Positions 45,946 through 58,350 of a stretch of 64,000 nucleotides of DNA are shown here, in pieces (within the stretch, counting starts at the first letter, position 1; the number at the start of each line of letters is the position of its first letter). A program made the translations under genes and the position numbers. Below the pieces are notes generated by a model. The model saw nothing but the letters and a program-made list of their open reading frames with translations. It searched no databases and was not told the DNA's origin. Source of the DNA: Butyriboletus loyo (taxonomy: Eukaryota; Basidiomycota; Agaricomycetes; Boletales; Boletaceae); the NCBI GenBank assembly GCA_038093515.1, contig JBBPSI010000050.1, forward strand, positions 81,526 through 145,525. The letters run 5' to 3'.

Positions 45946-48310
45946 AATATATACCATCAATTATTTTGCCGACCAGCTTGGACGTTCGTACGTTGAGAAT
46001 CAATCCAGGTAGGAAAACATAGGCAGAGAGGGAAGCTTTCTGAGCCTGGTCAATAAAAGATAGAGCCAAAGAACCTGAAAGAAGTTGCCTACAACAATTC
46101 ATATGTGCTCGACGCTCTATCCATTCTTCCCAACAAACGATGACAGCGCCACACTCCGTGCTATGTTCTGTCTTTTTCGTGGACGAATCGATACACACGA
46201 CACGACCACGATGTGCGGATCGCGTCAATACATACGAACATGGACCAGGGGGACAACGGGGGACATAAACTCAACTTATGATGGCTTCGGATCAGATGGT
46301 TGCCCCTTCCCACTGATCAGAGAGAAAGCTGCGTCGTCTTGTGGACCACGTGTGCCCCGACTGAACCTAGAGTTATCGTGAAGTAAAAAGGGAGTGAGCA
46401 CCAATGATTCGAAAAACCTGGCAAGCAACACCAATATGAATGCAAGGTCATTCATCACGCCGGAGTTCGAGAAGATGAAGGACATTGAATCCACATTTGC
46501 ACACTGCGGGATACGTTCAACTTTGGGGAGCTCACCCAAATGCCAAAGGGTGGAAGTTGGAGGCATCGACGTCGCAAGTGATTTTCAATCGTCGCTAGCA
46601 TTGGGCTCGATGATGAACGGAAGGCTTCAACGCTTCAGTGACCTATGAGTTTGACGTTTACAATCTTTTCACTCGACTCATGGCTGGTTGTTTCATCCAC
46701 TGGCATTCTTTGCCACGTCGGGCAGTTCGCTGGGCTTCCCTGTCCAATGCATTTCGTCGGCGTCCTCACCTTCACCCTCTGCACTGGCTCGCGACCCTCT
46801 GGCCTGGGTTCAAGTCGCGTCATTCGAGGACACTTGACATCGTAGTACCAGGACTAGCACCATTCGCTCTGTGACGGTTGCGGAACAAATGGGATGATGA
46901 GACGGACGGTTTGTTGGGATGGAATCGCGAATCCATACACCTCTTTTCGCACGGCATTGAGTTGGAACTTGTGCGCTGACCGTGCTCTGTTTGGCTCAGA
47001 ACTTTCAGTCACAAAATAATGAAGATCGCACTCTAGGAGAGATCTTCGATAGCGTGCCCAGATACTCATAACTCATCTCCCAAACGAGAGGACAGCTGCG
47101 GGACACAGGGCTGCGTGGTCGCAGTTCAGCCATTAACGTGGCTGGGCATGACTCCGATGGCTCCATTTCAGTTTAGCAACCATCCTACATGCCTCGCTGC
47201 ACTCCATCGTGCTCTTATCACGAAACGTGCGTTCGAGATGGTTGTTGCCCACCATACGATGCAAATAGTTGGTGAAGAATGCCCCGGAGCGCAGCTCGAT
47301 TGTCAGGTTTGGGAGCCGTGGTTGTACGTATGGCGGAGGAGTGGGGGAATATCTATGGTGATCTGGGCAGCATGGTGCCGATGGGCACGATGGGCATACC
47401 CAGCATGGAGATATCCACGCCGCCCAGCCAATAGGCAAGAAGCTCTGTGGCCTTCCCGAGCGTCACTACCGCAATCTATGACGCCATCTTGTAGAGTTAA
47501 TTTGCAGGTGTCGGAGGCTGGGGCATATGGGTACCGCCTCTCGGTCGAACTATCTGGGGAAGTACTCAATACTGCCGCGAGCGCGTATGACGGTTATCGT
47601 TATCGTGCATGGTCCGAACTTGGGCCCCTCCACACTTATACTCTTCAGGAATCCTGCATCGCATCCATGCAAATGTCCAAATCCGTGTTGGTCTCCATCC
47701 CTCCGAGACCATTCGCCACTGCGCCCATCCTATCCTCCCCACCTTCGCTAGCGTGTCCTCATCCTCTGTGCCCCGTGCGATACCCAAATCACCCCTCCGT
47801 CCACCTAGGATGTCGTATCCTTCCCTCAACGTCGCCTCAGACACTATCGCCCCATACGCCCTGGCCTATCTTGGGGCTGGCCTGTCGCTGCAGCCGCACC
47901 TCTTTGCCTTGTCTCAGCGCAGCGTTGGAGCGCGATGGGTGGGCTCGGATCCTTCTTTTTCGTCTCCACTTTATTTTATTCTCGTGCATCAACACCACTT
48001 CCTTTTACTCACTTATTTTTCTGGTGTTCTTTCTATTGCTTAGCTTGCATTATAACCCTTGGCGCCGGCATCGGGTTCGGGACACCCTCTCGTCCGCTTG
48101 CTTCGATCACCAAAAGTGCGATGGGGAACTCGCGTGAATCGTCAGCACCATCCGCCTAGCACGAGAAACGACCTGTCGAGCATGTAAATTCTTCCGTCAT
48201 TGAGGAGAATGAAGCTCCACGAAAGACCTCTGTGTGTACAGACTCCATTCAGTGAACACCCCGGCGAGCTCAATCATGGATGGGCTTATCAGTGGTTATA
48301 CTGACACGAA
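45946..48310. repeat. Array blocks U and R2/R1, copy 3
   Basis: Parallel to 27180-29640. Minus-strand coding-like stretches are well kept: IWARYRRSLLECDLHYFVTE, FAIPSQQTVRLIIPFVPQ, CANVDSMSFIFSNSG and WIERRAHMNCCRQLLSGSLA. The last is followed by a QKASLSAYVFLPGLILNVRT stretch that runs into P450 exon 4. A plus-strand frame of about 340 codons (47115-48137) crosses R2/R1 but is not open in the other copies, so I do not call it a gene. Confidence 0.55.
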
Positions 48311-48980
48311 GTCAAAAACACTGATTGTGCCTCCTAGTCGTCGGTGTCATCAGATCAATGATGCAAAGAGGAGCTCAGCGGTGTACATAGTGTCCTTGGA
48401 ATGACTTCCCACTGATGACCCGGTAGCAAACCCGTGCTCACGAGGGTAATCAGTAAGGACCTTGCCAAAAGTCGGCTGTAGTAGCTCAATGCACATCCTC
48501 GTGCATTCTTCAGTGGGGTTGTTGAAACAGCTCTAATTTTTAATCAAACACTGACCCCCGTGTGTAGAGGTTTCATCGATGTTAATGACCATTCAGCCTG
48601 AGCCTGGGTGCATATCCGGGCGAGCTCGAACATGGACGCGCTAATCAGGATTCATACTGATGCCGCAAGATGACACACTCGAGAAAATGCACGATCAATG
48701 TCTACATAAATTGGATCCAGACACCTGAATCAGTGCGTCTCATCGTGTGTACCTGAGTGAATACACAACATCCATCTGGGTAAGCTGATGGAGATAGTAG
48801 GAAGTCGGATGGAAATGGTAGCATTGCCTGATCCTTCTTGATGCTGACCCATTGTGAGTCTAATGATGAAAGCAAGGAAAAGAACACACACCATTACATA
48901 GACCCTCTTGGTTGAGGGTTGAGATGGATCATCTGGTTCTTGCACCTAGTAGGACGTGAGCTGTCATGACGAAGTCCATA
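48311..48980. repeat. Spacer with short R3 tail and WD40 3' flank
   Basis: Contains CCTTGCCAAAAGTCGGCTGTAGTAGC (near 48,450), as in the ends of R3 at 37,385 and 57,845, followed by the conserved WD40 3' flank from about 48,730. No gene is seen. Confidence 0.5.
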
Positions 48981-50845
48981 TTACGAGAAAAGACACACGG
49001 GGTCTGCTGTCCCTGGATCCGCTGCACTTTGTGCGCTATGTGAAGCATCTTGCTTCGGATGGTTGCGAACAGCGACCTTGCGACGCGATTTACGCTGTGA
49101 CGTGTGATAAGTCCCTGCATACGCATCCGAAGAACAACCAACCTTTGGCCTTGTGGGGTTTGTTGCAACAGATTGCTAAGATGATATGTTAAACACACCG
49201 CATCCAAAATGAACAGCACTTACTTTGTCAGGTCGACCTGCGGCCATTCTGGAAGGTCCTTCATTGGTGACCCCCAATCCCGTTAATGAGCGAGAAGGTG
49301 ATCGACAATCCGCAGGCTGGCGCGATTTTCCGGTCTGTTGGTCAGGTTGATGTGAAGTGGCGTCCTGGTGACTCTTCCTCTGTAGCAACCTTTTGAATAT
49401 CGAACGGCCATGGCGTGACCCGACAATGTCGATATTTCGGTCTACACGTGTCAGTACCTCATCCCCCTGGGGATGGGTAGAGGAAGACGGGGACGGTGGC
49501 TGCAGCAGAGTCAACACACAGATAAGAGATGAATGAATTGGTGACGAACTTCGTCAAAGTCGAATTGAGGACCTGGCGTGCTTGATGGCACCTCGATCTA
49601 TACCATCGTGAACACTCACTTCGAGGTTACAACGAACGAAATCATACATCAAGGACATCACGATCTTGCTGTTATATGTACACGATGCGGTCAGCGCAAC
49701 TGTTTTGGTGACGGAATGACAAACACATACCAGATTTGAGTCGGGCAGTCTGTCGTCATGGCCGCGCAGTGTCAAAGGTTGCTCATCTTGTTGTCCTTCC
49801 TCGCGGCCAGATGACTAACATCATGGGGGCTTACCCCACATGCCAGGACTATGAAGGCACAAGTACTTACATGGAAAGGTCCATACAGGTCTGGCAGAAT
49901 GTTGCTGAGATCATGTACCTCAATTTTCCCGTCCAGTCGTCCAATTGCGAGATAGCGGCTGTCTTGGGAGATGATAATGGACCATACCTCTCCGCCAACC
50001 TCGATGATAGGCTCCATCCGAGTCAGTGTTGATATGTCCAGAAACAGGATGGAATGTTGCGCGAACGCAGCAATGAATTTACCATTTGCGGCTAGAGCGA
50101 GAGAGTCACGGACATTGTTATAGTCCTCATGGAGAATGGGCGATTCAGTGAGTTGGGACCCAGTGGAGGTGTCAAAAGTTCTGACTTTCTTGTCACGGGA
50201 TACAACAAAGAGCTGCTGATCATCGGCTGACCACGCGAGCGGAGTGCCCAAATTCAATGGTGCCTGAGTCTGGATGATGAGGAGCTCGTCGCCATTGTGA
50301 CTGTTGAAAATGCGGATGAAGCTCCCAGATGTGGCAGTAGTGATGTGGCTGCCACTTGGGGAGAATTTGATTCCAGAGACCGCGTCGTCATGTTGAAGTG
50401 GGCCAACGAGTCTCTCCCCACTTGCGACGCTCCAAATGTTTGCTGTCCCATCGGCATTCCCAGTGGCAAACCTGGCTGAATCCAAGCAGACGTCGACCGC
50501 ATACACAGAATTTGTGCTCTCCACCTCGATGACTTTTTCATGCAGCTCTGCATCCCACACAGTTGCCCCCTCCTCAGTGCCGCACATGATCCATTTGTGA
50601 TCCCCTGACGCAGTAATGGCGTACAGCTTCGTTCCTGTTTGCTTGCTGACCTCTTGACTGTCCGCAATTCGCCATCGTCGAATCCCGTCGTAACCTCCGC
50701 CTAAAACATGCTTTCCGTCGGGGTGGAATACAACTGCGTATACATAGTCAGAGTGACCGGTGTCAAGTACTATTGTTTGGTCTTACTGAATTGTGGACTC
50801 ATGCATTCCATGAAGCTGCTACGCACCAGTATTCGTCCACGACAT
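48981..50845 (-). CDS. WD40 beta-propeller protein, array copy W5
   Basis: Exons 50845-50827, 50781-49871, 49814-49731, 49597-49550, 49499-49224 and 49175-48981 give 510 aa. It starts MSWTNT. Blades include FHPDGKHVLGGGYDGIRRWR, EEGATVWDAELHEKVIEVES, ANIWSVASGERLVGPLQHDD and DSRYLAIGRLDGKIEVHDL. Exon 3 is three codons longer than in W1-W4 and diverged (SSGREEGQQDEQPLTLRGHD). Intron 1 is only 45 nt, the shortest in the family, because the spacer before the acceptor lost bases. The C-terminus stops at the short position. It is joined upstream to the W1/W7-type flank. Confidence 0.84.
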
Positions 50846-51280
50846 TCTCAACGATGGCACAACGATTGTGTGTCGAAATGTCAAGGAGAAAGGGGTTTCG
50901 GTTTACTCGTGGTGCGCAAGTTGCTGTATAGACACATCTCATTATTCTTAGTATGGTCTCTTTAGGCAGTGTGCCTCGTGTTTTTGGCGCTTTCTTACTC
51001 GCATCCCGGTTAGGTGACCTCGCTGCGACGACTACTCAACATCAGCGAAACCTGCCTTCTTTGCCCAGGGCGGTCTGCGATCGCTCGTCATATCTCGGCT
51101 CAAGAACTCGATTTACGGAGTGTACAATTTCTGTTGGACCAACTGGCGACATATCGTGCACAAAGTATGTCTCGTTCTCGAAATTCTGTTCAGCCAGAGG
51201 ACGCACAAAATCCCAGTCACCCCAGCCCCCTTTGACAGTCTCGTCTGTATCCCTGACCAGTTCTGCTGTCGATGATCCAT
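50846..51280. repeat. 5' flank of W5, W1/W7 type
   Basis: Closely similar to 26622-27060 and 60119-60560, including CGACGACTACTCAACATCAG and GAACTCGATTTACGGAGTG. No gene is seen. Confidence 0.65.
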
Positions 51281-52195
51281 CGTCATTCTGTTGTAGAACG
51301 CATTTGTGAAAACCTGAAGTTCCGCATAACCAAAGGACCGAGGGAGGATCACAAGGTCGCACATACATTAGCTGATGTCTGTAACGCAGTGGATGAGGTG
51401 AACATCGCATGCTCGGAGACAACGGCAGGCACGCACGTGAATAGGGACAAAGTTGGCTGCCAGCACGCGGTTCATCAAGTCTTCAACTGTGGTATCTGGA
51501 CCCCCTTCATCCATCGGCCATGATAAAAGGTCGTGCTACAAAAAGATGAACATGGTTCCGCCAGTAAATAAGGCTGACCAACGGGTTTCCCATTCCGAGT
51601 TGCGGGACGAGACCACCACAGCCTTCGATGAGATTTTGGACCTCAAAGATAATATTAATGGTAACAGGTCATTCGTATTGGATGGCAGAGTGGAAGCCAC
51701 AGTGTCGAGGACCGTTCAACAGATCATTTGCAGGGCTAGCAGCAGATCATTCGGCGGTCTTGCACTCTGTATGTATTACATTTCTTTCCCGCTTGCGTTT
51801 TCGAGCCTTCATTGTAGGTCGCAATCCGGATTTCTTGGCTCTCGATACCCAGTATAGTATTGGTGCTGCCACAGGCGGTGTTGTCATCAGGCTTTTCCCG
51901 AATTTTCTGAAACCGTACGTCTCTGATGATTGGCTGGCCACGGGGCCTTCCTCAGCTTCTTGATAGCCTAGCTGCCCGTTTTGTTACAAACATCCCTAAG
52001 AACATTAGACAGGGCACGGGGCATCTTTGTCCGATCATCGAGGAACGACCAAAATACTTGAACGAGTACTGAAAGGATCGGGATACAACATCCCAATATC
52101 ACGAGTGAGTTGTGAGCGTATCACTGTGACGTGGTAGAGATTGTTCAGAACGTCAGACTCCATCGTGAATTCAGAATTAATATCTTATCTATAAT
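51281..52195. pseudogene. Cytochrome P450 pseudogene with an internal inversion
   Basis: The outer parts read on the minus strand: start of exon 10 to exon 8 at about 51,290-51,585, and the first part of exon 4 at about 52,085-52,195. The middle, about 51,590-52,080, reads on the plus strand as the rest of exon 4 (ELRDETTTAFDEILDLKDN), exon 5 (CRASSRSFGG), exon 6 (RNPDFLALDTQYSIGAATGG) and exon 7 (ARFVTNIPKN, ending NEY). Putting the middle back in the opposite direction would restore the normal exon order. The gene is dead; the inversion is the notable feature. Confidence 0.82.
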
Positions 52196-53323
52196 TGTAC
52201 CTCGCGACAAAGACATCCTTAGTGACAGCCGAGTCCGATGAGGGGACCTGGGATAAGCCCACCGATGTCTGATCTCTGGGCCAGTGCGTCGCCTCATTCG
52301 TGAAACGAGACAAAAGGATCTCGCAGCGTTGCGATGACGCTCGTGTTGCCCTGGGAGCTCTAGAGTCTGCCGGGTGCGCACGAAAGGGCATCCCGACTAG
52401 ATGATCGCCCGCGAATGTTTCGAGGCGTCGGAACGCGTAGTCGATCGAACTCAGCGTCAGACCGTCTGAACTTGCTCGCGTTCTCAATAGTCGTGTGTGA
52501 TGGACCGGGGAGAGTGTAGAATAACCTTATGAATACGCTTCCTTCTCATCGGCGTCACCAGACCAGTGAGGAACAATGGGAAGAGAAGCTCAGCGATGAT
52601 GGATGTGGATGGTTTCCCTGGAACGAACGATTGATAATCTGCTAATAAACCCGTGTTCACAAGGCCCTCGCACTCAGAAGTGCTTGGACCGGCGTGGCGA
52701 CCAGAAATTCGACATTGAGAGGTTGACGACCTTGCCAAAACGTTGGCGATATCCTAATTCACATCTCTTGTCTTAGTGGTCATTATTCATTCTTTAGGTT
52801 TTTAACAGCTCTAAACAACCTGACACTGACTTCCAATTAAGCCCGTGCTCCGTGTAGGAACGACTAGCTCCTGATCTCGAAGTTTTTGGTCTCGTTTGGG
52901 GAGACTCGGGCTAAGCTCTAGGTGTATAGACTTCATCAATGACTATTGATTAAATGTCCTGGCGAGCTCGATCATGGATGGGCTTATCAGAACTCATACT
53001 GATGTTGCAATGTGATATGCATGATTAATATCCACATACTATTTAGAGAGTATATACTTGTAATGCATTGAGTCACCTGGACCAATGCGTCTCATCGTGT
53101 GTACCTGAGCGAATACACAGCATCCATTTGGGTAAACTGATCGAAAACCGGATCGAAATGGTGGCATTGCCTGATCCTTCTTGATGCTAATCAACTGTGA
53201 GTCTCACGAGGTAAGCTAAAGGAAATGACGCACCGTTACATGGATCCTGCCAGCTGAGGGTTGAGATAGATCGTTTGGTTGCTGCGCCTAAATAGGACGT
53301 GAGCTGTCATGACGAGGTCCGCA
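52196..53323. repeat. Partial R3 block and 3' flank of W6
   Basis: 52,200-52,760 resembles the right part of R3. On the minus strand it gives SSIDYAFRRLETFAGDHLVG, parallel to SDDSLMYTFLETFVADHLFE near 57,540. About 52,800-52,930 is unique. 53,080-53,320 is the conserved WD40 3' flank. No complete gene is seen. Confidence 0.5.
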
Positions 53324-55060
53324 TCACACGAAAAGACACACAAGGTCTGCTGTTCCTAGATCCGCCGCACTTTGTCCGCTATGGGAAGCATCTTGCTTCG
53401 GATGCTTGGGAACAGCGACCTTGTGACGCGATTTACGCTGTGACGTGTGATAAATCCCTGCATACACATCCGAAGAACAGCCAACCTTTGGCCTTGTGGG
53501 GTTTGTTGCAACAGATCGCTAAGATGATATGTTAGACACACCGCATCCGAAATGAACAGCACTTACTTTGTCAGGTCGACCTGCGGCCATCCTGGAAGGT
53601 CCTTCATTGGTGACTTCCAATCTCGTTGATGAGCGAGAAGGTGATCGACGATCCGCAGGCTGGCGCGCTTTTCCGGTCTGTTGGTCAGGCTGATGTGAAG
53701 TGGCATCTTGGCGGGTCTTCCTCTGTATAAACCATTTGAATATCGAACGACCATGGCGTGACCCGGCGGTGTCGAGATTTCGGTCTGCACATGTCGGTAC
53801 CTCATCCTCCCGGGGATGGGTAGAGGAAGATGGGGACGGTGGCTGCAGCAAAGTCAACACACAGATAAGAGGTGAATGAAGTGGTGTCGAACCTCATCAA
53901 AGTCAAATTGAGGACCTGGAGTGCTTGACGGCACCTCGATCTATACAATCGTGAACACCCACATCGAGGTTAAAACGAAGAAACTCATACATCGAGGACA
54001 CCACGATCTTTCTGTTGTATGTACACAACGAGGTCAGTGCAACTCTTTTGGTGACAGAATAACAAACTCATACATGGAAAGGCCCATACAGGCCTGGCAG
54101 AATGTTGTTGAGATCATGTATTACAATTTTCCCGTCGCATCGTCCAGTCGCAAGATAACGGTTGTCTGGAGAGAGCGCAACTGAACGCAACTCTTCACTG
54201 TCCTCAATGACAGGGTCAATCCGAATCAGTGTTGATGTCTCCAGAAATATGATTGAATGGTCTGCAAATGTAGCAATGAATTTTCCATTTGCGGCCAGAG
54301 CGAAGGAATAGACATGGTCGTCGTCGTCATGGAGAATCGGCGACTCAGCAAGTTGAGACCCAGTGGAAATGTCGAAAGACCTGACGTTGTTAAGGGATGT
54401 GGCGAAAATTTGCTGATCATCGCCTGACCACGCGAGCGGAGTGGCCGGGTTCGGTAGGGATGTCTCAGTCTCGATGATGAAGAGCTGGTCGCTGTTGTGA
54501 CTGTTGAAAATGTGGATGAAGTTCCAATATGTAGCAGTAGCGATGTAGTTGCCACTCGGTGAGAATTTGATTCCGGTGACCCCATCGTCATGTTTAAGCG
54601 GGCCAACGAGTCTCTGCCCGCTTGCGATGCTCCAAATGCTTGCTCTCCCGTAGCGATCCTCTGCAGTCCCAGTGGCAAACCTGGCTGAATCACGGGAGAC
54701 GTCGACTGCACCCACGAAATTGCTGCCCTCCACCTCGATGACTTTTCCATGCAGCTCTGCATCCCACAAACTTGCCCCCTCCTCTTGAGTCCCGCACACA
54801 ATCCATTTGTGATCTCCTGACACAGAAATCGCGCGCGACTTCATTTTCGTCTGCCCTCCGACCTGTTCACCGTCCACAAGTCGCCATTGTCGAATCCCAC
54901 TGTCACCTCCGCCTAAAACATGCTTTCCATCAGGGTGGAATGCAACTGCGCATACATCATCAGAGCGGCCAGTGTCAAGTACTATCGTTTGGTCTCGCTG
55001 AATTGTCAGAATATACTCAATCATCCCTCGAAGCTGCTACGCACCAGTACTCGTCGAGAC
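53324..55060 (-). CDS. WD40 beta-propeller protein, array copy W6, altered 5' end and exon 3 missing
   Basis: The old exon 1 (55060-55043) lost one base (TCGTCG to TCTCG), so splicing as in the other copies would shift the frame and stop at once. However, intron 1 is open here (CGA where others have TAA), and an ATG at 55024 inside it reads straight into the propeller as MIEYILTIQRDQTIVLDTGR. With this start, exons 55024-54074, 53940-53893, 53842-53567 and 53518-53324 give 489 aa. The 75-nt exon 3 and the intron before it are absent: CAT at the end of exon 2 is followed directly by the donor GTATGAG. Blades otherwise resemble W7 (DNRYLATGRCDGKIVIHDL). It may be a rescued gene or an early pseudogene. 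Confidence 0.7.
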
Positions 55061-56600
55061 ATTCTGGCACACAATCGTTGGTATCGAAGTGTCAAGGAGA
55101 AAATTGTTTCGGTTTACTCGTGATGCGCAAAAGTTGCTGTATAAATACGATTCCTTATTCTCAATATGATTTGTTCACGCAGGTGCCTTGTGCCTTGGGC
55201 GCTTTCTCACTCGGATCCCAGTTGGGTGGCCTCATGAAGTAAACCATCAGCATCGGCGAAACTTGCCTTCTTTGCCAAGAGCAGTCAGTGATTCCTTGTC
55301 ATATCTTGGCTGTAGGATTCATCTCATGAGGGGTGCATAATCCCCATTAGTCTTGTTCGCGATATACCCCATACAAAATACGGCACATGCTCGAAAAGGC
55401 CCCGCTCAAACTCCAGACGAATGTTCTCCGTAACGTGGGAGAGGAATGTGCGTCTGCGCACCCATTTAGATCATGTCACATTCACATGCATGGGTAGGCC
55501 GGACATTCTCGCCCTTCCTACTCATTGGTTGTTTCATAACCCACCATAATTAAGTGTGGCATCCGATTCTCCTCATGACCTTCTTCCTCACAAGTCTTCC
55601 CTCTTTTTTGTCTACAATTAATCTCTCTAATGCGTCTGTTCAGTCATCTAGTCATGTTCATCCTGATCTCCCATTAGACCATCTTCCTCTGGTGTCCATA
55701 TTGAATCCCATTTCCCCCCGCACTGGTCAAGCACACATTAAGTCTTCAGCGTTAATCCCTTGGGCGAGAGGACGCACAAAATCTCAATCTTCTTCGACCG
55801 TCTCATCCGTACCCTGGCCATACCTGCCATTGAACGTTGATGATTGTTCGTCGTGCAATCTCAGGTCCTTTGGTCACGGTTATGTGGACTCTTTCGCCAC
55901 TTCCTCCTCTCGGGTTTTCCCCGGTTCACTCGCCGTTCCGCCCCTACCATGGACAAAAGGCGATAGCGTCAGGTCCAATTCTTCCCAAAGGATATTTGTT
56001 GCGGTATTTGAGGAAGTACAAGCTCGCAGCAGTGCGAATTCCCATCCTCTGTATCCCATTCAATATTCTCTGTACCAATCCGTCCAGCTAGGATGTTGCG
56101 TCTCGCTCGTATCCTCCTTCAACCTCGCCTCCGACACTATCGCCCCAATCGCCCCGGCCTATCCTGGGGCTGGCCTGTCGCTGCAGCCACACCTCCTTGC
56201 CTGCTCTCAGCGCGGCGTTCGAGCACGGTGTGTGGGCGCGGATCCTTCTTCGTCTTCGCTTTACTCTTTTATTCTCGTGGATCGACACCGCACTCGTAGT
56301 ATGTACATTGGCGCTTGCCGGTCGCCCATTCAATAATTATGTTTTCCTGAATTTCTCCCAGCATTACTTTGCGCCACTTTTTAAATATCCTCATCCACTT
56401 CTCTCGCTTGCCTCTTATTTTCCTGATGTTCTTTTCCTTGCTTAGCCTACATCATGACCCTGGTGCCGGGATCGGTTTCGGGACACCCTCTTGTTCGTTT
56501 GCTTCGATCATCAGAAGTGCGACGGGGAACTCGTCTGAACGATCTGAACCATCCACCTAGCACGAGAAATGACCTGTCGAGTATGTAAACTCTTCCGTCA
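55061..56600. repeat. 5' flank of W6 and R2/R1 block, copy 4
   Basis: 55,061-55,400 is the WD40 upstream region. 55,400-56,000 is mostly unique, including a run of T-rich sequence and a plus-strand frame without recognisable motifs. 56,000-56,600 is the right part of R2/R1 (ATGTTGCGTCTCGCTCGTATCC, GACCTGTCGAGTATGTAAACTC). The P450 and U blocks are absent. Confidence 0.5.
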
Positions 56601-58350
56601 TTGAGGTCGACTCAGAATGAAGCTCAGTCAACCTACGGAGAAGATGTACATACTACTCCAAGCAGATCACCATCTCGATTTCCCTCGTCGCTCCTTATTC
56701 GTTTCGATCTAGCCAAACACTGCAAATATCAACATGGGCACGAGCGACGACGGAACGGAGACACCGTGCAAGCGCAGTTGGTAAACCAAGCTCGGTGAGT
56801 GACGTACATCTGTTCGGTCTCGTACGATGGCTGTTACTGGGGCATCTTTGGCCAGATTGCTGAGAAAGGATACTGGCACTTCGAGGAGACGCACCACAGT
56901 CTCGATGTTGGTGACCCTGTCACCGAGCCTCGCACCCAGCGCAAGGGCGATGGAATGCATCGACGAAGACAAGCCATTGTTGACAAACTACGTCAGTGTG
57001 GGTGGAGTGGTAAACGGTTTTGGAAGCCATGAGGCGAACAGACGTCCAGCAAATCAATTTGCCGCCGGGTTACCTAGACTCGAGTGGACGCTGGCGAGCA
57101 GGAATGTGTTTGGTTTCGGAGAGATACTTTTCGCCCGGGTTCTTTGTGCACTCGAGAGTGTGATGCCCGACGCCAGACGCGAGACCATCTACGGTGAGTG
57201 GGGGGGATCCCAAGGAATCCAATGTCTAGACTCTGTAGACCTCGATTGACCGAGGAATGAAAATTGCTCTTGTAACGCGCACCTCTGTTACCTGCGGACA
57301 GTGATATTGAACAAGACAAGCTGTTTCCTCGAGAGTTCACACCAATGATTGCACTGTGAGTCTGACAACTGAGTCCGATGAGGGCGTCGGAGCTGGCACG
57401 AGACGAGCCCTCCAGCACGTCTCCTCACTCGTGAAACGAGGCAAAAGTATCTCGCAGCGTTGCGTTGCAAGCCCGCCGGATGCGAACGAATGAGCGTCTC
57501 GAACAGATGATCAGCAACAAATGTTTCGAGGAACGTGTACATCAGCGAGTCGTCTGAACTTGTTTAGGTTCTCGATATGTCGTGTGCGATGGCCCATCGG
57601 GGAGAGTAGAAAGGTCTTGTGAATGTGCCTCCTTGTCTTCAGATCATAAACAATGCTGCGAAGAGGAGCTCGGCGATGTAGATGGTGTCCTTTGGAATGC
57701 CCACCCAACGACTCGGTAGCAACTACGGACCGTGCTCGCGAGGGGAGTCAGCTCAGGCCCAGGTCTTGCCAGTGAGAGCTTCGATCGCACTGACTGCTGA
57801 GTAACACTTGGACCACGGTTGGGGACCACTCTGGGGGTTGCATCCTTGCCAAAAGTCGGCTGTAGTAGCGCATCCTCGTACATTCTTTGGATTTGAAACA
57901 GCTCTAATCAATCAAACACTGTCCTCCAACCCCAACCTCCGTGTGTGTAGCGTTCATCAATCACTATCGATAATGGACGCGCTCATCGGGATTCATACTG
58001 ATGCTACAAGATGCTACAAACTCGAGGAAATACACGATCGATGTCCACATACGATTGGAGAGTATCTACATCATGGTATTGCATCCAGTCAACTGGATCA
58101 ATGTGTCTCATCGTGTGTACCTGAGCGAATACACAACATCCATTTGGGTAAGCTGATCGAAATAGTAGGTAACCGGATTGAAATGGTAGCATTGCCTGAT
58201 CCTTCTTGATGCTGGCCTACTGTAAGTATAACAATGTAGGTCAAAGAAAAGTGATACGCACTGTTACATAGACCCTCTCGGTTGAGGGTTGAGATGGGTC
58301 GATTGGTTGTTGCACCTAGTAGGACGTGAGCTACCGTGACAAGGTCCACA
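56600..58350. repeat. Array block R3, copy 2, and 3' flank of W7
   Basis: Matches 36300-37900 nearly throughout. Minus-strand exon-like frames are best kept in this copy: SSSMHSIALALGARLGDRVT and NIETVVRLLEVPVSFLSNLA, ending before a GTACGTCACTC donor near 56,808, and SLMYTFLETFVADHLFETLI near 57,540. I cannot identify the family and no start codon or complete gene is supported. The right part is the WD40 3' flank. Confidence 0.55.

Noticed and set aside
47340..47440. Gly/Met-rich stretch (also near 28,600) that looked like an RNA-binding protein tail.
   Set aside because: No adjoining RRM or other domain was found in any frame, and the frame is not kept between copies. No family can be named.
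47115..48137. A 340-codon plus-strand open frame across blocks R2/R1.
   Set aside because: It begins with GTG, has no domain I recognise, and the equivalent frames in the copies at 28 and 35 kb are broken at several points. It is a chance open frame in a repeat.
55554..56336. A 260-codon plus-strand open frame.
   Set aside because: Composition is Ser/Pro/Leu-rich without motifs. Its right half lies in the R2/R1 repeat, where other copies read in different frames.
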